DNA of 64,000 nt from Thuidium tamariscinum. Its lineage: Eukaryota > Streptophyta > Bryopsida > Hypnales > Thuidiaceae. Under the pieces are notes generated by a model. That model did not search any database, was not told where the DNA came from, and saw only the letters and a list, made by a program, of their open reading frames with translations. Positions 1 through 12,383 of this stretch are shown piece by piece. The position numbers and the translations under genes are program-made. How positions within the stretch are numbered: position 1 is the stretch's first letter; each line of letters begins with the position of its first letter. Where the stretch lies: positions 11,408,001 through 11,472,000 of the forward strand of contig OX344753.2 in assembly GCA_947034885.2 (NCBI GenBank). The letters run 5' to 3'.

Positions 1-430
1 ATGGGTAGATGGAGATAGGGATGTAATTGAGTACTAGGTCCATAATAGGCGTGCATTACTATGATGTAGATTTTATAGATAAGCTATCATTATATACTAT
101 TGATTTTGCTCTAGAATGACTAGTGGACAAATAGTCATATTACATAATAACATAACATATTGTTTGCATGTGAAACAAGTGTAGATGATATTTAAGTGGG
201 TCATTTAAGAAAAGGTCAAATCAAAGGAAAAAGAATGATTCTTTAGTATGTACACCTACTACTTACCTCTTGCTAAGTAACGAATTAGATGGATGATGCA
301 CTTGATTCAATTAATATTTTGATGTTGAACTTTAGTTTTAAAAATGTATCACAAAAAATAGAAAAATGATTCTAATTTTTGGTAGTATTACCAAGTGCAT
401 TAATTCAATTGTAATCAAAATTTTCACTAG
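1..430. other. AT-rich intergenic DNA
   Basis: There is no credible reading frame, splice pattern or RNA gene here. The stretch is AT-rich and ends where MITE copy A1 begins. Confidence 0.6.
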
Positions 431-703
431 CATTAGAAGAGATTTGAGGGGTGTAAGAGACTACGAGTTCCCACACTTTAGAAATGTAGTAAAGTACAAA
501 ACCATAGGAATCCAATGTGTCAAGGGTAGTGTCATGTAATTTTTTATTTAAAAATTTATTTTTTTGGACTTCTTTTTACATTTCAAGACCCCCCTCCAAT
601 TTTTTTTCTAAAAATGTCGGCTTGATAGTAGCTAGCTATTTCAAGAACTGTTTCGGGAACAATCCCAAAATGGCCCTTTGGAGGCCTCAAATTTCATCTA
701 ATG
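431..703. mobile_element. MITE family A, copy 1
   Basis: This short non-autonomous element starts CATTAGAAGAGATTTGAGG and ends with the inverted CTCAAATTTCATCTAATG. The interior (ACTACGAGTTCCCA near the left, CTGTTTCGGGAACA and GGCCCTTTGGAGGCCTC near the right) matches the copy at 31142-31438, although this copy is more diverged. The 71-codon frame inside it is chance. No clear target-site duplication is visible. Confidence 0.8.
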
Positions 704-1430
704 TTTTATATTTCATTGATCAAAGTTTTTAAATAGTACAAACCTAACAAGAAAAAGGTTTCAATATTATTGTAAAATCAAAGAACTAATTTTTGGATAT
801 TTTAAAGTATAATCTATAAAGAATATTCTATCAATTATAATTTTCATATAAAAGAGTTTTTTTTCAAAATTAAATCTTAGAATGAAAAATAGTGATTTGT
901 AATTAAAGTTATTACATAATAAAATTAAACAAAAAATATATTATATCATATAATTTAAATCCTATATTTCAAAGTTCTTAGTAATTGCAAAAATTTATAA
1001 AATTTCTATAATAATTCAAAATTTAAAACCTTAATTGAATCTAAGCTTGTTACCCTTCATCTATTTAGTTTCAATTAAAAATATTTTTTAAATATTTTAA
1101 AAATTGTAAGTGAATTTGACTAATTGAAAGATAAAATTCAAAAACCAAGAAGATAATTTTTCAAATTCAATTGGAGTGTTTGCTACAATTGAACATTATA
1201 ACAATTGTTTGCACCAATATCTCTAAGTCAACTTCAAAATTTATGTGGTTTGATTTTAGATTTGAAACCTTCTATCATATCTTTCTTTTTTCAAAGTTTG
1301 AAAAGATTTCTAATGCTTAAGATTTCAAAATGAGCGAAAGGTCTTCAAATAAAGTTTTGTTTATTTTTGGATATTGCTTTGTAGTTTAAGGTACTTTTAC
1401 TTTTCTTAAGTTACTAATTAAAGTATGGTA
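704..1430. other. AT-rich upstream region of the U1-C gene
   Basis: This is strongly AT-rich DNA with no supported gene. Base composition rises sharply after about 1440, where the presumed promoter and leader of the U1-C gene begin. Confidence 0.5.
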
Positions 1431-1517
1431 TGATACTTTTACTTTTGGCGGGGCTCCCCACGACCCGTCTTTGTTTTGGAGGTCCTGCCGAAAATGCTCT
1501 GTTTTCTGCGAAGGATT

Positions 1518-1544
1518 GTCGTCGCCGTCGCCGTCGTCGTCGTC
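1518..1544 (+). repeat. GTC/GCC trinucleotide repeat in U1-C leader region
   Basis: A run of GTC and GCC triplets (about nine units) lies 200 bases upstream of the U1-C start codon, in the GC-richer stretch expected to be promoter or 5' leader. Confidence 0.75.
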
Positions 1545-1750
1545 TTCGCAAGCATCGCAAGCTTAGGTTTTGCCATAACGCATCCTTCTTGTATTACCGT
1601 ATCTATTCGCCCTCTGCATCACTTCTGTACTTGTTGAAGCCTAGCCGGACGGAGTGCCGCACCGCTTCACGCGCCTTTCATCGCTTTCGATTTGGTGGTG
1701 CTCGCTTGGGAGAACGTTCGCTCACTTTGGTTCACTTTGCGGCTGCCATC

Positions 1751-3999
1751 ATGCCGAGGTATCTTTACACGACTTTGATGTTTGGACCTCATTTTTCTGT
1801 GCTGATGTTACTTTCGTTCGTTGTAGATGACCTAATAATAATTCTTGGCTGTTAGGGTTTCGTCTTTTTATACTTAGCGGTTGATGGATAGAGTAGTGGA
1901 GAGTTGCCTCGTGTTCGGGTATTTTGGTTTCATCTCTGCAGTCCATGGGTTTTTTCCCCACTCTCTATTTTCTCTCATCCCTTTTTCTGCATCAGAGTTT
2001 GTTTGTTCTTTGTTGTGGTGTTGGAAGCGTGCCCTGTACTTGATACTTCTGGTTACTCATGTGCTTATTTCTCACGGTTGCGAGTATCGATGATTTTTTT
2101 TATCGTTCGTTTTAGATGGCCTAATGATTTTTTTGGCTGTTCGGGTTTTAAAATGTTGGCTTTCTATCGTCTTAGTGACTTTTAAAAAAAAAATTCAGCG
2201 TTAGAGATCGTTTGATTCTCTCTCGTGGTTGTGGAAACTTGCTTTATAATTGGCGATGCTGCCGGTATAGCTCAGTGGTTACATGCTTATTTCCAACTGG
2301 ATTGACTCCATGCAATACCTCCACTCATGTTACGAGGTCGGCTTCTGTTTCTTGATTTTCTGCAGGTACTATTGTGACTACTGTGACACGCATCTCACAC
2401 ATGATTCGGTATGTATCTTCAATCTCGTTACACATGGTGGCTTTACAAACAAGTGCGCTTGGCAAGTAAATTTAAACTTGACTTTGCGGTGTAATGTGGT
2501 GTTTGTTACTTCAGTGCTAGCTTTGTATGAAGGATTTTTTATGAGGTTATTGGGTTGCGGCGGGTGAAAGCAGAAGGGTCCTGCGATTTCTTGTTTTACG
2601 TGCATTTTTTACAGTTGTTAATGTGATATATCTTTGTAACTGCAGCCTTCAGTGAGAAAACAACATTGTGCAGGATACAAGCACAAGGTGCGATTAACTT
2701 CTTGGTGTCTGCTTATTATGTTTAGTCCGTATTATGTGGGAGTAAAGCCATGGATAATACTTCAATCTTACCCTAATTCTCGCATCAATTTAATTAGTGT
2801 GATATGTCGATTTCTTTAGTCATTTTTTTGACGCTTTTGGGGGACATTTCAGGCTAATGTACGGCAATACTATCAGCAATTCGAGGAGCAGCAGACTCAG
2901 AGTCTGATTGATCAGAAAGTGAAAGAACACTTGGGACAGACAACAGCCGCTGCATTAGCACAACAGCAAGTTGGTGGTGCTGTCTATTCCCATCTTGCCA
3001 CTTTGGGCGGCCAGTATAAACCTCTTCCTGCTCCAGGCCTTTTACGCCCTCCCGTACTGGCAACTGTACGGCCTCCTGTTCTGCCCCCACCATCTGGACC
3101 TTCAGGTATGAGGAACAGGTTGTGGCCATCGTTTGTGGCCATCGTTTGTGGCTCCTGCAGAAGTAAGATTGTGACCCTTCACTGGAAGTATATGCTTTGC
3201 ACTCATATATTTTGTGTTTACTGATGAGAATTGCTGGTTTCCTTGTTATGTGTAAAATAGGCTATGGAAGTGGAGCGCCACCCACTTTTAGACCTCCAGT
3301 AGCCCTGCCTCCTGGCGGTGGTCCCACGCAGTATTACAGTAGCAATGGTCCTTCGCAGCTACAATACTCGACCAGCAATGGTGCACCGCAGGTAAATTTA
3401 CCGTGCTTTTTCCTTCTTAGTACCGTCTGGAAACTTCATGTGTGTACTATTGCCGTGAGAAACTTATTTGCTTGTGGAGGATCGTATATTGAAAGTGTTG
3501 ACCTCTTCGTGTGTACAGTTGTATGGGGTTGACCATAGAGAAAGCTTGGTCATCATTTCTAGAAAATGAACCGTCTGTATGCTGGGCTCTCATTGATTAT
3601 TTCAACTTCTTCTCCTTTCCTATCGCAGTTCGGTCACGTTGTATGCTTGCGGAGGTACATTGTAGTTGTAATTTCAAGTATGTTTTCTTTGATTTTCTCG
3701 CTCAATTTACTTGCGTCTGGCTGGACTTTATCATTTTGAGACACGATCTGTATTTTTTAACTTGTAATATGATGGTGGAACCTACTCGGTTGCAGTACGC
3801 TGTCAGCAACAGCTCTGTACCGCAGTCCTACTCCTCAAGTAGCTCTGGTGCACAGTCCCAGTATATACCGAGTACCAACGGTGCACCAGCTCAGTATCAA
3901 CCGAGCAGTGGTGGTTCTCAGGAGCAGCAGTATTCCAATGGACCTACCAGGGTACCTTTGCCTTCAACATACAACCAGGGCCCCGTTTATCAAAGGTAG
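1751..3999 (+). CDS. U1C: U1 small nuclear ribonucleoprotein C (U1-C), six exons
   Basis: U1-C belongs to the U1 snRNP and stabilises pairing of U1 with 5' splice sites in the nucleus. Exons by sequence: 1751-1758, 2366-2408, 2646-2687, 2853-3105, 3261-3391, 3796-3999. All junctions are GT-AG and keep frame, giving 226 residues, close to the roughly 200 of plant homologues. The first exon encodes only Met-Pro plus two bases of Arg. Residues 1-31 form the U1-type C2H2 zinc finger (MPRYYCDYCDTHLTHDS, ligands C6, C9, H24, H30), followed by the conserved QYYQQFEEQQTQSLID helix and a P/Q/S-rich tail. The tail carries repeated SNGAPxQ-like units in exons 5 and 6. The start is fixed by the invariant MPR-YYCDYCD opening. 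The final exon is the least certain: the tail is poorly conserved, and exon 6 was chosen because it is open, phase-matched and in the same repeat style. Confidence 0.95.
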
Positions 4000-5518
4000 A
4001 CTGGTGTAAGTGAGACGACAACCCTCAATGTAGAATTGGACTATTACGGTCTAAGCAGTTGACATGCATTTGCATTGAGGCTACTTGGAGAAAATGTGCT
4101 TATTATCACATGCAGCGAACGGTGGTCCACCAGCTATCTACAGCGATATTGTGTTTGAAGCGTTCTTGGTGGGAGGAATCGGCGCAGGTAGTGCTCTCTG
4201 GTCAAGAATGTACTCGCATAGGATAGAGTCAGGTGAACAGTCTTTTTGATGGACTGACAACTGTTTCAATGTCTGCGTTCTGCGTTTTGCGGATGATGCC
4301 ACATTGTGCGGGGTCGAGGGTCCCCGACCAGGAAGGGAAGTTATGGCAGTCATATGATCTTACATATCCTTTAGATAGTTGAACGGGTTCATTTCAACTG
4401 AACTTAAGGTATGGTCGCGGTCGTGGATAATGGCTGCAAATTCGGCGTGTAGGTATATTTTGGCTGTTTCCTATTGAACTCTTTTCTTATATTAGTTTGC
4501 TTTCAAGTTATTTGATTTTAGAATCAGCATACCATATTTGGTGGTTTAGGCCATTGGGGGTGCATCACGCTTGTTTCAGGTTACTTGATGCTCTCAGAAT
4601 CATAAACTGCACCAACAGGGCTCTAAGTGAAGGTTTGTCAGTGTTAATGACCATTGGATCTGATTGAAAGGTAAGAAAGGGTGTCTGTTGGACGTGGTTG
4701 TCCTTGGACTGGGTGCAATAAGTAAGGAATCTCTTCTCATGCTCCTCAATTTTCGGGAATGTTTTTGCTTAATTAGTTTGGGTCTGGTAATCCTAAGCCT
4801 TGGTTAATCCGTACCTTGCCATATGGAATTTGAACAATTAGTTTTCAGTCAGCATTTTAGTCTCTTCAAGTTTGTTTCCATACAGAACATCATATGCATG
4901 GTTGGTGAGTTTTATTGGCTCTGGACGGAAGGGAAGGAGACTTCGCAAATTGCATCAACAGAAGCGAAATCTACAGTGACTGAGGAAGTTTAGTAGGTTC
5001 TTACTCGAAAAGCAAGTAAGCAAACCAGTGCTTCGCAGCCAGAGTCAGTCCTAGTGTAGCTGCTTGTCTCATAATTGTGTCCTTGTTGGGTACCTGTTCT
5101 CTATCAAAACTGTACAGGTGGGGGTGTGGATTCCAAGCTGGCGTTGCTTGTCTTCATAGACTTCCGCTTAATATAGATTCAGTTAGATCTCCAATGTTTT
5201 AGCTGGCCCCAACCAGGGGAGTTCATTGATCTCTCTCTTTTTTAACTCCCTTCCGCTGGTGGCATGGTGCAACCCTCCCTTCGTCTTTAATGACAGCATC
5301 CTATTCATCCGTTTCTGGTAGTACAGTACTGTACAGTACCGGGCAGCTAAGATATGGACAGACAATTTTCGAGATCCAACCTTGTAAAGACTGAATTTCG
5401 AATTGCTGTCAAATACTCAATTCCTTGAAAATTTGAGAACCGTGAAGTGCATTGAAGACACTACTTTCGCATGAAATAGATATTAATTTGGGATTGTTTT
5501 GGCACGATTTCCACCATC
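4000..5518. other. 3' region downstream of U1-C
   Basis: Composition stays moderate and is probably 3' UTR and flanking DNA of U1-C. There are GT-AG-like sites but no reading frame that reads as protein. I see no separate gene. Confidence 0.45.
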
Positions 5519-5857
5519 TAAGGTAAGAGGTCCTTTAATTGACCATTGAAGGGCTGAAGCAGAATTTCAGGGAGGTAAAACTTCTAGAAATATTTTTCAG
5601 TAAATTTTCCTTGACAGACGAGTAGAATTGACATCTAACCGTAGTCGTTTCATATTTTTCTGAGCTTATTTGAATTAGTTATCAAATTTTGAAGTTGAAA
5701 GGGTATAGGGCTCTAGAATGATGCCCTAGCTAAAATGTACACTGAGTACACTACTGAAGGCTACTGAAGGCTATGAAAAAGCAACATGTACAAGTACTAT
5801 ACATTTAAGATAGGGCATCATTTTAGAACCTGCTCCATTTAAGAGCCTTCTACTTTA
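5519..5857 (+). mobile_element. MITE family D, copy 1
   Basis: Starts TAAGGTAAGAGGTCC and ends with a degenerate inverted GAGCCTTCTACTTTA. Internal blocks GGGAGGTAAAACTT, AGTAGAATTGACATCTAAC, AATTAGTTATCAAATTTTGA and GAAGGCTATGAAAAAG recur in the same order at 12058, 53107 and, reversed, 15441. No coding capacity. Confidence 0.85.
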
Positions 5858-7175
5858 GTGCTACCACCTTGAGCATCAATAAGGTAAATCTATTCAATAG
5901 GTAGAATAAATGGCTTGCCTTGTTGCCTTTTGTTGAAAAATTCAAATTTTTTTCCTTACATAGATAAATGTGGGAATGAAAGAATGGATTGGAGTTCTAC
6001 TTTTTGGACAAAGTAAGAATATTTTATGAATTTTTGAAGTATGGTGCTATATTAGTTCAAATAAGTCTCTAGACTACCCCAAACTAGTAGAAAGTGTTCT
6101 ATTGAAGTTAACATTTTTTAATATGGCTATAAGATTCCTAATATTGCCATGCAATGAAAGAATAGAAAAATAACTTTTTATGACAAGTTGACACTAAAAA
6201 GGTGTTAGTGGCTTATGATAGTCACTAAAAATCTTATGACCATCTTTGAAGGCATTGATTGTAGCTATAGATCATCCTAATGAAATCCTAATTCCATTTA
6301 ATATTTGAAAAAATTTATCATGATTAGATATGAGCCTCAGATAGATACAATAGAAGTATCCATTATTGACATATGTTCCATCAATAATAAAAAGAATACC
6401 CCATTCTACAAAAGATTGAAATGGATTTCCATTTTCTCTTCAGAATGTGTATCTTTGTATTTTTTCCAAATTTGGACCTATAAGATAATGACATATAAGT
6501 GAGGATGAAAGTAGGAAGTAATTAGCAAAAAAGTAATTTTTGAATGATCAAAATTGGATAACTGTAGATGTTGGTCGTAGGTCACATTTAACTTTTTCTT
6601 TTAAAAATTCATAGTAATTTCAATTCAGAAGATAAAATTACCAAATTTCTTACAATCCCCATTATTTTTGTAAGTGCACCTTTGAAATTTTTTGCTTTTC
6701 AAAGTTAGACTATCCTAGATTATATCCAAATGTCCTTATTTTATCAGTTATGAATACTTCTACCATAGTTTTCAAGAAGCTTGTCATGGAAGATTTGCCT
6801 AACATAGGGCACATTTACCCTAACAACCTTCATTCTATGTGATATTATAAAAACAAGACATTAAGTACAATTTTTGGAGATTCATTCCTATACTTTGAAT
6901 TGTAACAACTTGTTGTCCATGTCCTACAATCAATACTTGTTTAGAATACGATTTAAGTTTTTTTTCCTAAATCGTTTGAGGGCTTCAAATGTAGGGAGTT
7001 ATGTGGCCTATTTGATTTTTTCATACCATGCATGAATTTTCCTTCACCTATTAGTAAACAATAATTAATACTATTATTACAATACATTGGAGCACCACCT
7101 TCTATCATAATCATACCATTCTAATGATTATAGAGGAAATAAAAGCTACATTAAAAAGTATATTTAGTGTTGAAT
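5858..7175. other. AT-rich intergenic DNA
   Basis: No gene supported. The 65-codon frame at 6305-6502 has AT-driven composition and no recognisable features. Confidence 0.5.
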
Positions 7176-7564
7176 TACATTTAGTGTAATCACCCCCCTA
7201 CTCCACACAACACTAAATTTCAACTTTAGAGGAATTAGTGTAGTATTAAACATAAGAGGATTTCTAAGCCCATTTTCAGATGAATCTATGAAATTGTTCC
7301 CACTGCTGCAAACCAGCCCCTTGCTAGTCTGAATTTTGAATTTTGAAAAAAAAAATTAAAATTTTTTTTTCCAAAAAACTTCAGAATGTATTAAAAAGCA
7401 TGAAAATGTTTTTTTTTAATTTAAAATTTAAATTTTTTTTATTAAAATAAATAAATAAATAAAATTTTCTGATGTGGTAGTCACTCGACCACATCAACAT
7501 AGCGTTCCCAACATTCCTACAGCGTTCCCAACATTTGGGAACTTCTGTTCTAACACTAAATGTA
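7176..7564. mobile_element. MITE bounded by TACATTTAGTGT
   Basis: A 12 bp perfect inverted repeat (TACATTTAGTGT at 7176-7187, ACACTAAATGTA at 7553-7564) bounds a segment whose interior has GATGTGGTAGTCACTCGACC and repeated AGCGTTCCCAACATT. The interior is reminiscent of family A (GTGGTC with GTTCCC blocks), but the ends differ, so this may be a separate or recombined family. Confidence 0.55.
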
Positions 7565-9570
7565 AACCTTTTCAGATTTTAGATTTACCATAGAGTACTA
7601 TTAATGTTAGAAATGAGATTTAATGTTACTTACTTTGGTAGGCTTAATGATATTTAGTATCATGGTTTGTAAATAGTGTTGCTAATACTAAATATACTAT
7701 TTAATGTAGATAGTACACAAATTCAACAAAATTGATAGTAAGTCACCTATTTGGAAGCATGAAAACTATGGAAGAGTTATCAAAGCCCTTAAAAGTATCC
7801 CATATCATGATAGAGACATGACTAGATATAAAGGTAGGATATAGCAATCTTGTGAGTGTCTCTATTTGTAAACTCTACTCTAAGTTGTATTGACTACAAA
7901 TGCTTGCCATCCTTAAAGGGTGATTTATTTGTCTATGGTAAATGTTTTTTGGATTGAACCATGATTATTGAAGTCAAGAGCTTGAATATATTTTCTCAAG
8001 GTGAGTTTGAAGTCAAACTTTTGTAGTTATTTGGGCCTAAATTGCACCAAGAGGTATATACTAATAGCAACAATAAGATGTGCCAAGTGTCATTTGAATG
8101 TTATGAAAGTTGAACTTCCATCTTCTACCCATAGGTTTCAAAGAGATGATTTTAAAGCTAATACTACTTCACGAGGTCAAAAAAATTTAGTGTATTTCTT
8201 GCATGCCAACAATGTAAGCCTTCAATGGTTGTAACTTCATTGAAGATACAAGAATTGGCTACAATTTAGATACTCTTGAACTATTACAATTGCAACAAGG
8301 AATTACAAGATACTCTTGAAATATTACAACTATTCCTTGGAAATGACCCTTTGAATATCAACCAATCTTTGAATTTGAACTTCTCTCTCCCTCAATTTCT
8401 CTTAGTAGATCATCATAGTATATAAGCACAACTCCTCTGTACTTACACAAGTTGGAATGCACACATTTGTATTGACATCTATGTGTGAGATGGCATGATC
8501 ATTAAAACAACACATGTACTACCTTTACCAATTGATGTGACTCTTTTCACTTGGTCATTGATATGTCATTAAGTAATTGGGATTAATGTAATGGAACTAT
8601 TCATCAAACCATATGTAATTTTTGTTGAGAATTGATTATTGTCCATCCACATGAAGTTCACTACAATATTGATCTATAAAAGCTAAATTGTGAGTTACAT
8701 TCCTTAGAGTGTTGTGCAATAACTACACCTAATATGGACCAACCCTCAAACCTATTTTTGAAGGGAAAATGAATAGGAGGATACCCCAAATGGTGTGCAT
8801 TACAAAGACAAGTATAAGGTGGAAAGAGGGCCATTTTAAGTAGTGAATAGTTCTATTTATTGTATTGTAGAGGTAGCAACCTTACAAGTTGTCAATTTTG
8901 GGTCCACTTTCTATTGTTTGAACCTCTTCTTTGTAACATGTTTTGATACTACCAATGTCATTTCTTCATGTGCATCAAATGCATTTTGGCATCACCTACA
9001 TGACACTTTTACCACCTTGCACCTTACATCTTTGAAAACTTGTAACAAATTCAAAATGCGTTTGAAAATTATAGAACCATCTTCATTTTGATTCATAATC
9101 CTTCACCAATGCATACAAATTGTTCATTTTTTTAGAGCATATTGGTTCTACCTTAGAGTTTATTCATGTGATTTTGGGTGTAGTTACCTTATTTGGAATT
9201 GTGACACCATAAGTTTTGAATGGACTTATCACCCCAATTGCAGGCAGGATTTACTGCTGTGATAGGGTGTGATTGGTAAAGAAGAGATATGTTTAAGGAT
9301 AACAAAGCTAAAGTTCTAACAAATGGCCTTAGTACTCTGATCAGGGATATTACGAAACTTTTATTTCACTAATGACATGAAACTTTATCGGCTTACTTAA
9401 GTTTCTTGACGTGTTGAATTTCAAGCAATTGACACATTGATAATCTCAATGCAAATTCTGCAACTTCACACTTAAAAAATTTCCTACTCCCAATCTCTCA
9501 AAGGAGCCTTCAATATATTTGACTTTGGTTCTGAAATTTGTGTACCCTCCATGCAGTAGTAACTAACTTA
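7565..9570. other. AT-rich intergenic DNA
   Basis: No supported gene, RNA or bounded repeat. The short frames at 8001-8234 and 8843-9091 have no coding features. GC content rises after about 9570 toward the next predicted gene. Confidence 0.45.
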
Positions 9571-9958
9571 CTCCATTTGAGCAGTTGAATGGCAGGATAC
9601 TTTCAGTTTCAGTGATCTCCTCGCTTCCCTTCCGAAGTTTCTGGGATCTCCTCCTCACTGACATCACAAATTTCTGGAGTCCTAACGTTCTAACAAACAA
9701 CATCCTACAAGTGCATGCTACTGAATGGTATTTACAATTCCTACGGGGCTTTAGTTACAATGAATATAATACAGCCAGTTCTAATTATCCAATTGCTCCC
9801 CACTTTGGTTGGAGCTAGTTTTCGGAGATATAATTGGCAGGAGTACCTCGCAGGCGACGACAGTCATTTTGGTATCCACAGATTGCGAAGGAGGCTCCGA
9901 GACTTTGGCGTGCGCAGATAATTATTTGGATTACAGCAACCAAGCGTTCTCAAGCTGG

Positions 9959-11623
9959 TTAATAGGTGAAGCCCCACAACACTGGGCCCTGGTCAAGCAG
10001 TACCGAGTGCACGTCCCAGCCGAGGACAAAACTCTTGTCGTCTTCAACAGGTAGCAAGCATTGGTATGTACGCCTCTCGCCTGCACAAGGACTCCCCATA
10101 CGTTGGTTTCTGCGCCCTCAGCTTGCAAGACATGGCACACCCTCTCTTCTCCTCTTTCTTCGTCTCCTTCATCATCATTTGCCAACTGAAAAGCCTCTGG
10201 AAGGCAGCAAGCGGAGCTGCTGCGTCTGCCTCCACTTGGTTCCATTCTTTGTACAAGGATTACAGCATCGGGATCCACCTGGGACAAAGAATCACGAATT
10301 GGAGACCAGGAGTTGGCATCCTTCAAGGCATCCTCGGATATCTTTTGCCGCCGGGAGAGTCCAAGACTACCCTTGGAGTCGAACACATATTGCAAAAACG
10401 GAGCCTCCTGGATGTTTCTTACAATCTGCCCATGCACCACAACAATATTAATACATAGAGGTTGGTGCCGTGCGCCTTCAGTAGAAAACCTGGCCTGCCA
10501 CTACAAATGTGAAGACAAACAATGACTGGCTTGCAAGACCTGAAGATCTGCCTCCCAAATTTGGTTAAAACAGAGAATCAGAGAATCCAACAGAAGCATT
10601 CAAACGCTGCCAACTCAATGATCGGTGATTCTCGAATGACGCTCCAAAACTCTATTCAACGAGCTGTTATGTCTGACGAGAATTGGGGCTCAAGATCCAA
10701 AATGAAATGAAAGATGAGAATCTTGCAGTTAAAGGCGCGGACTCTGCCACGCTAATGACATTTGGAGGGTTCGCAACTAATGGGCTTCAAAATAACTACT
10801 CCATGGACAGAACTCGCCATGTCGTGCATTCTAAAATATCTCTACAAACTTTAGAACTTAACGCCCAGAAATTATCGGTTCGGAAAGTAGTTTTCATACT
10901 TTGTCAATAGAGACTCATCTTCATACTTAAAACAAAACAAAAACTCAAATTCCTCTCATTAAAAAATTGAGGGAAGACTTCAACGCTAGCATTGAACATT
11001 TTGGCACCAACTAATGGCGAAGCGTTATGGAAATTCAGGATCATTCAGTCATATGCTATGTCAAATACGCTACGAAGTTGGGAAGCATTCAATCCCCAAA
11101 GAACGGAAAATGTCTCAAAAAATGGACGCACCTCATGTACAGAGTCTTCCACCCATCTTTGTACGTTACTATCTCTATTCACAGGACAACTCCACGCGCA
11201 GCATGACTGATCAAAGCTCGCATATCGTCCTTGAAATTCCGTTGACGCTTCCGCGGCGAAGCTTCTTATCGCCCCACTACCTACACGTGACCTCCACACG
11301 CTCAGATCCACGCTCTTTCCCGAACGAAACTCCCGCCCCGGGCACCACACATCGCTTGTCCTGAACATCGAAAACACAATCCAATCTCAGGAGCACACAC
11401 GATTAGGTCTTCCCCTCGAGACATTCACATCTCCAAGTGACTGAACACGCCCTGGATCCCAATTTCGAGCTTCCAAAGTGAAAATCGCGCACAACCCCAA
11501 TGCGCAGCTCACCAATGCGAACCCACCACTACCGAAATTCAATCTCAGAACATGAACAGGAAAAGAACTGATTGATTACCTGGCGAGGCGACAGCAAGGG
11601 CTCCACGCCACGGCATGAGCCAT
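9959..11623 (-). CDS. Predicted multi-exon gene, unknown function, possible organelle transit peptide
   Basis: I do not recognise this protein. On the minus strand ATG at 11623 opens MAHAVAWSPCCRLAR, stopping at a good donor (11580, AG|GTAATC, phase 2). Two downstream acceptors fit that phase: one near 11354 giving TSDVWCPGREFRSGK and later IRSFAAEAS, and one at 10489 giving FSTEGARHQ then HGQIVRNIQEAPFLQYVFD and KISEDALKDANSWSPIRD. A last segment, 9959-10080, reads YQCLLPVEDDKSFVLGWD and WGFTY-stop after a clean CAG acceptor. The N-terminus is basic, Ser/Arg-rich and transit-peptide-like. Internal exon ends are unresolved. An alternative is a plus-strand gene here: a donor at 10050 and a pyrimidine tract before 10187 also give open frames. 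Exon set and even strand are therefore tentative. Confidence 0.4.
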
Positions 11624-12057
11624 TGGCAGGCTCTTCAGAACGGGGAAAATGACGAGAATGCTGTTGCTGCTGTGGCTCCTATGGCGTGTTGTTGGATTTG
11701 AATTTTCTACAAGGGAAGGAAAGCAATGTTGTTGTAAGCGATTGACAGAGGAATCGTGCAAGGAAGTGTTGGTGCAGGAGAAGGAGAAAGTGGTGGGTGT
11801 GGGTGTTGTTGTCCGACTGGGGGGAAAGCGTGGCTGGGGTGTGGCGAGCACTGGTGTTTGAGGCCTCCCGTTGGTGTCGACAGGTGACAATCCGATGTGG
11901 CGGCCACGGCGCTCGATTCCAGTAACTGCCTGTCCCTGTTGAGAATATGAATCATTGGGTGGATCTCGGCGGGCCAGGGAGTGGCTAAGCGATCCCCAGA
12001 TTCAGGTCTCGCAGAAAACACGGGCGGGTCCGCATTGAAAGCTTTGGTTTGCTCGAG

Positions 12058-12383
12058 TAGAAGGTCCTACAATGAACCATCTAAGGGCTGAAACTGAATT
12101 TCAGGGAGGTAAAACTTATAGAAATATTTTTCAGCAAATTTTCCTTGAAAGACAAGTAGAATTGACATCTAACCCAATTTGTTTTATATTTTTTGAAGCT
12201 TTACGGAATTAGTTATCAAATTTTGAAGTTGAAGTGGCATAGGGCTCTAAATGGAGCATTGCCTAAAATGTACACAGTTTTTACACCATTGAAGGCTATG
12301 AAAAAGAAACATGTACGAACTATCTTCATTTAAGATAGGGCTCCATTTTAATTTCCGGTCCATTTAAGGACCTCCTACCTTAA
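12058..12383 (+). mobile_element. MITE family D, copy 2
   Basis: Same internal order as copy 1 (GGGAGGTAAAACTT, AGTAGAATTGACATCTAAC, TTAGTTATCAAATTTTGA, GAAGGCTATGAAAAAG). The right end GGACCTCCTACCTTA is the best-preserved terminus of the family; the left end TAGAAGGTCC is damaged. It lies just upstream of the predicted minus-strand gene. Confidence 0.85.

Noticed and set aside
517-732. 71-codon frame
   Set aside because: Most of it lies inside MITE copy A1 and it has no protein features.
2254-2330. tRNA-like start GCCGGTATAGCTCAGTGGTTA with a perfect A-box
   Set aside because: No B-box (GGTTCGANTCC) or cloverleaf follows, and it lies within intron 1 of U1-C.
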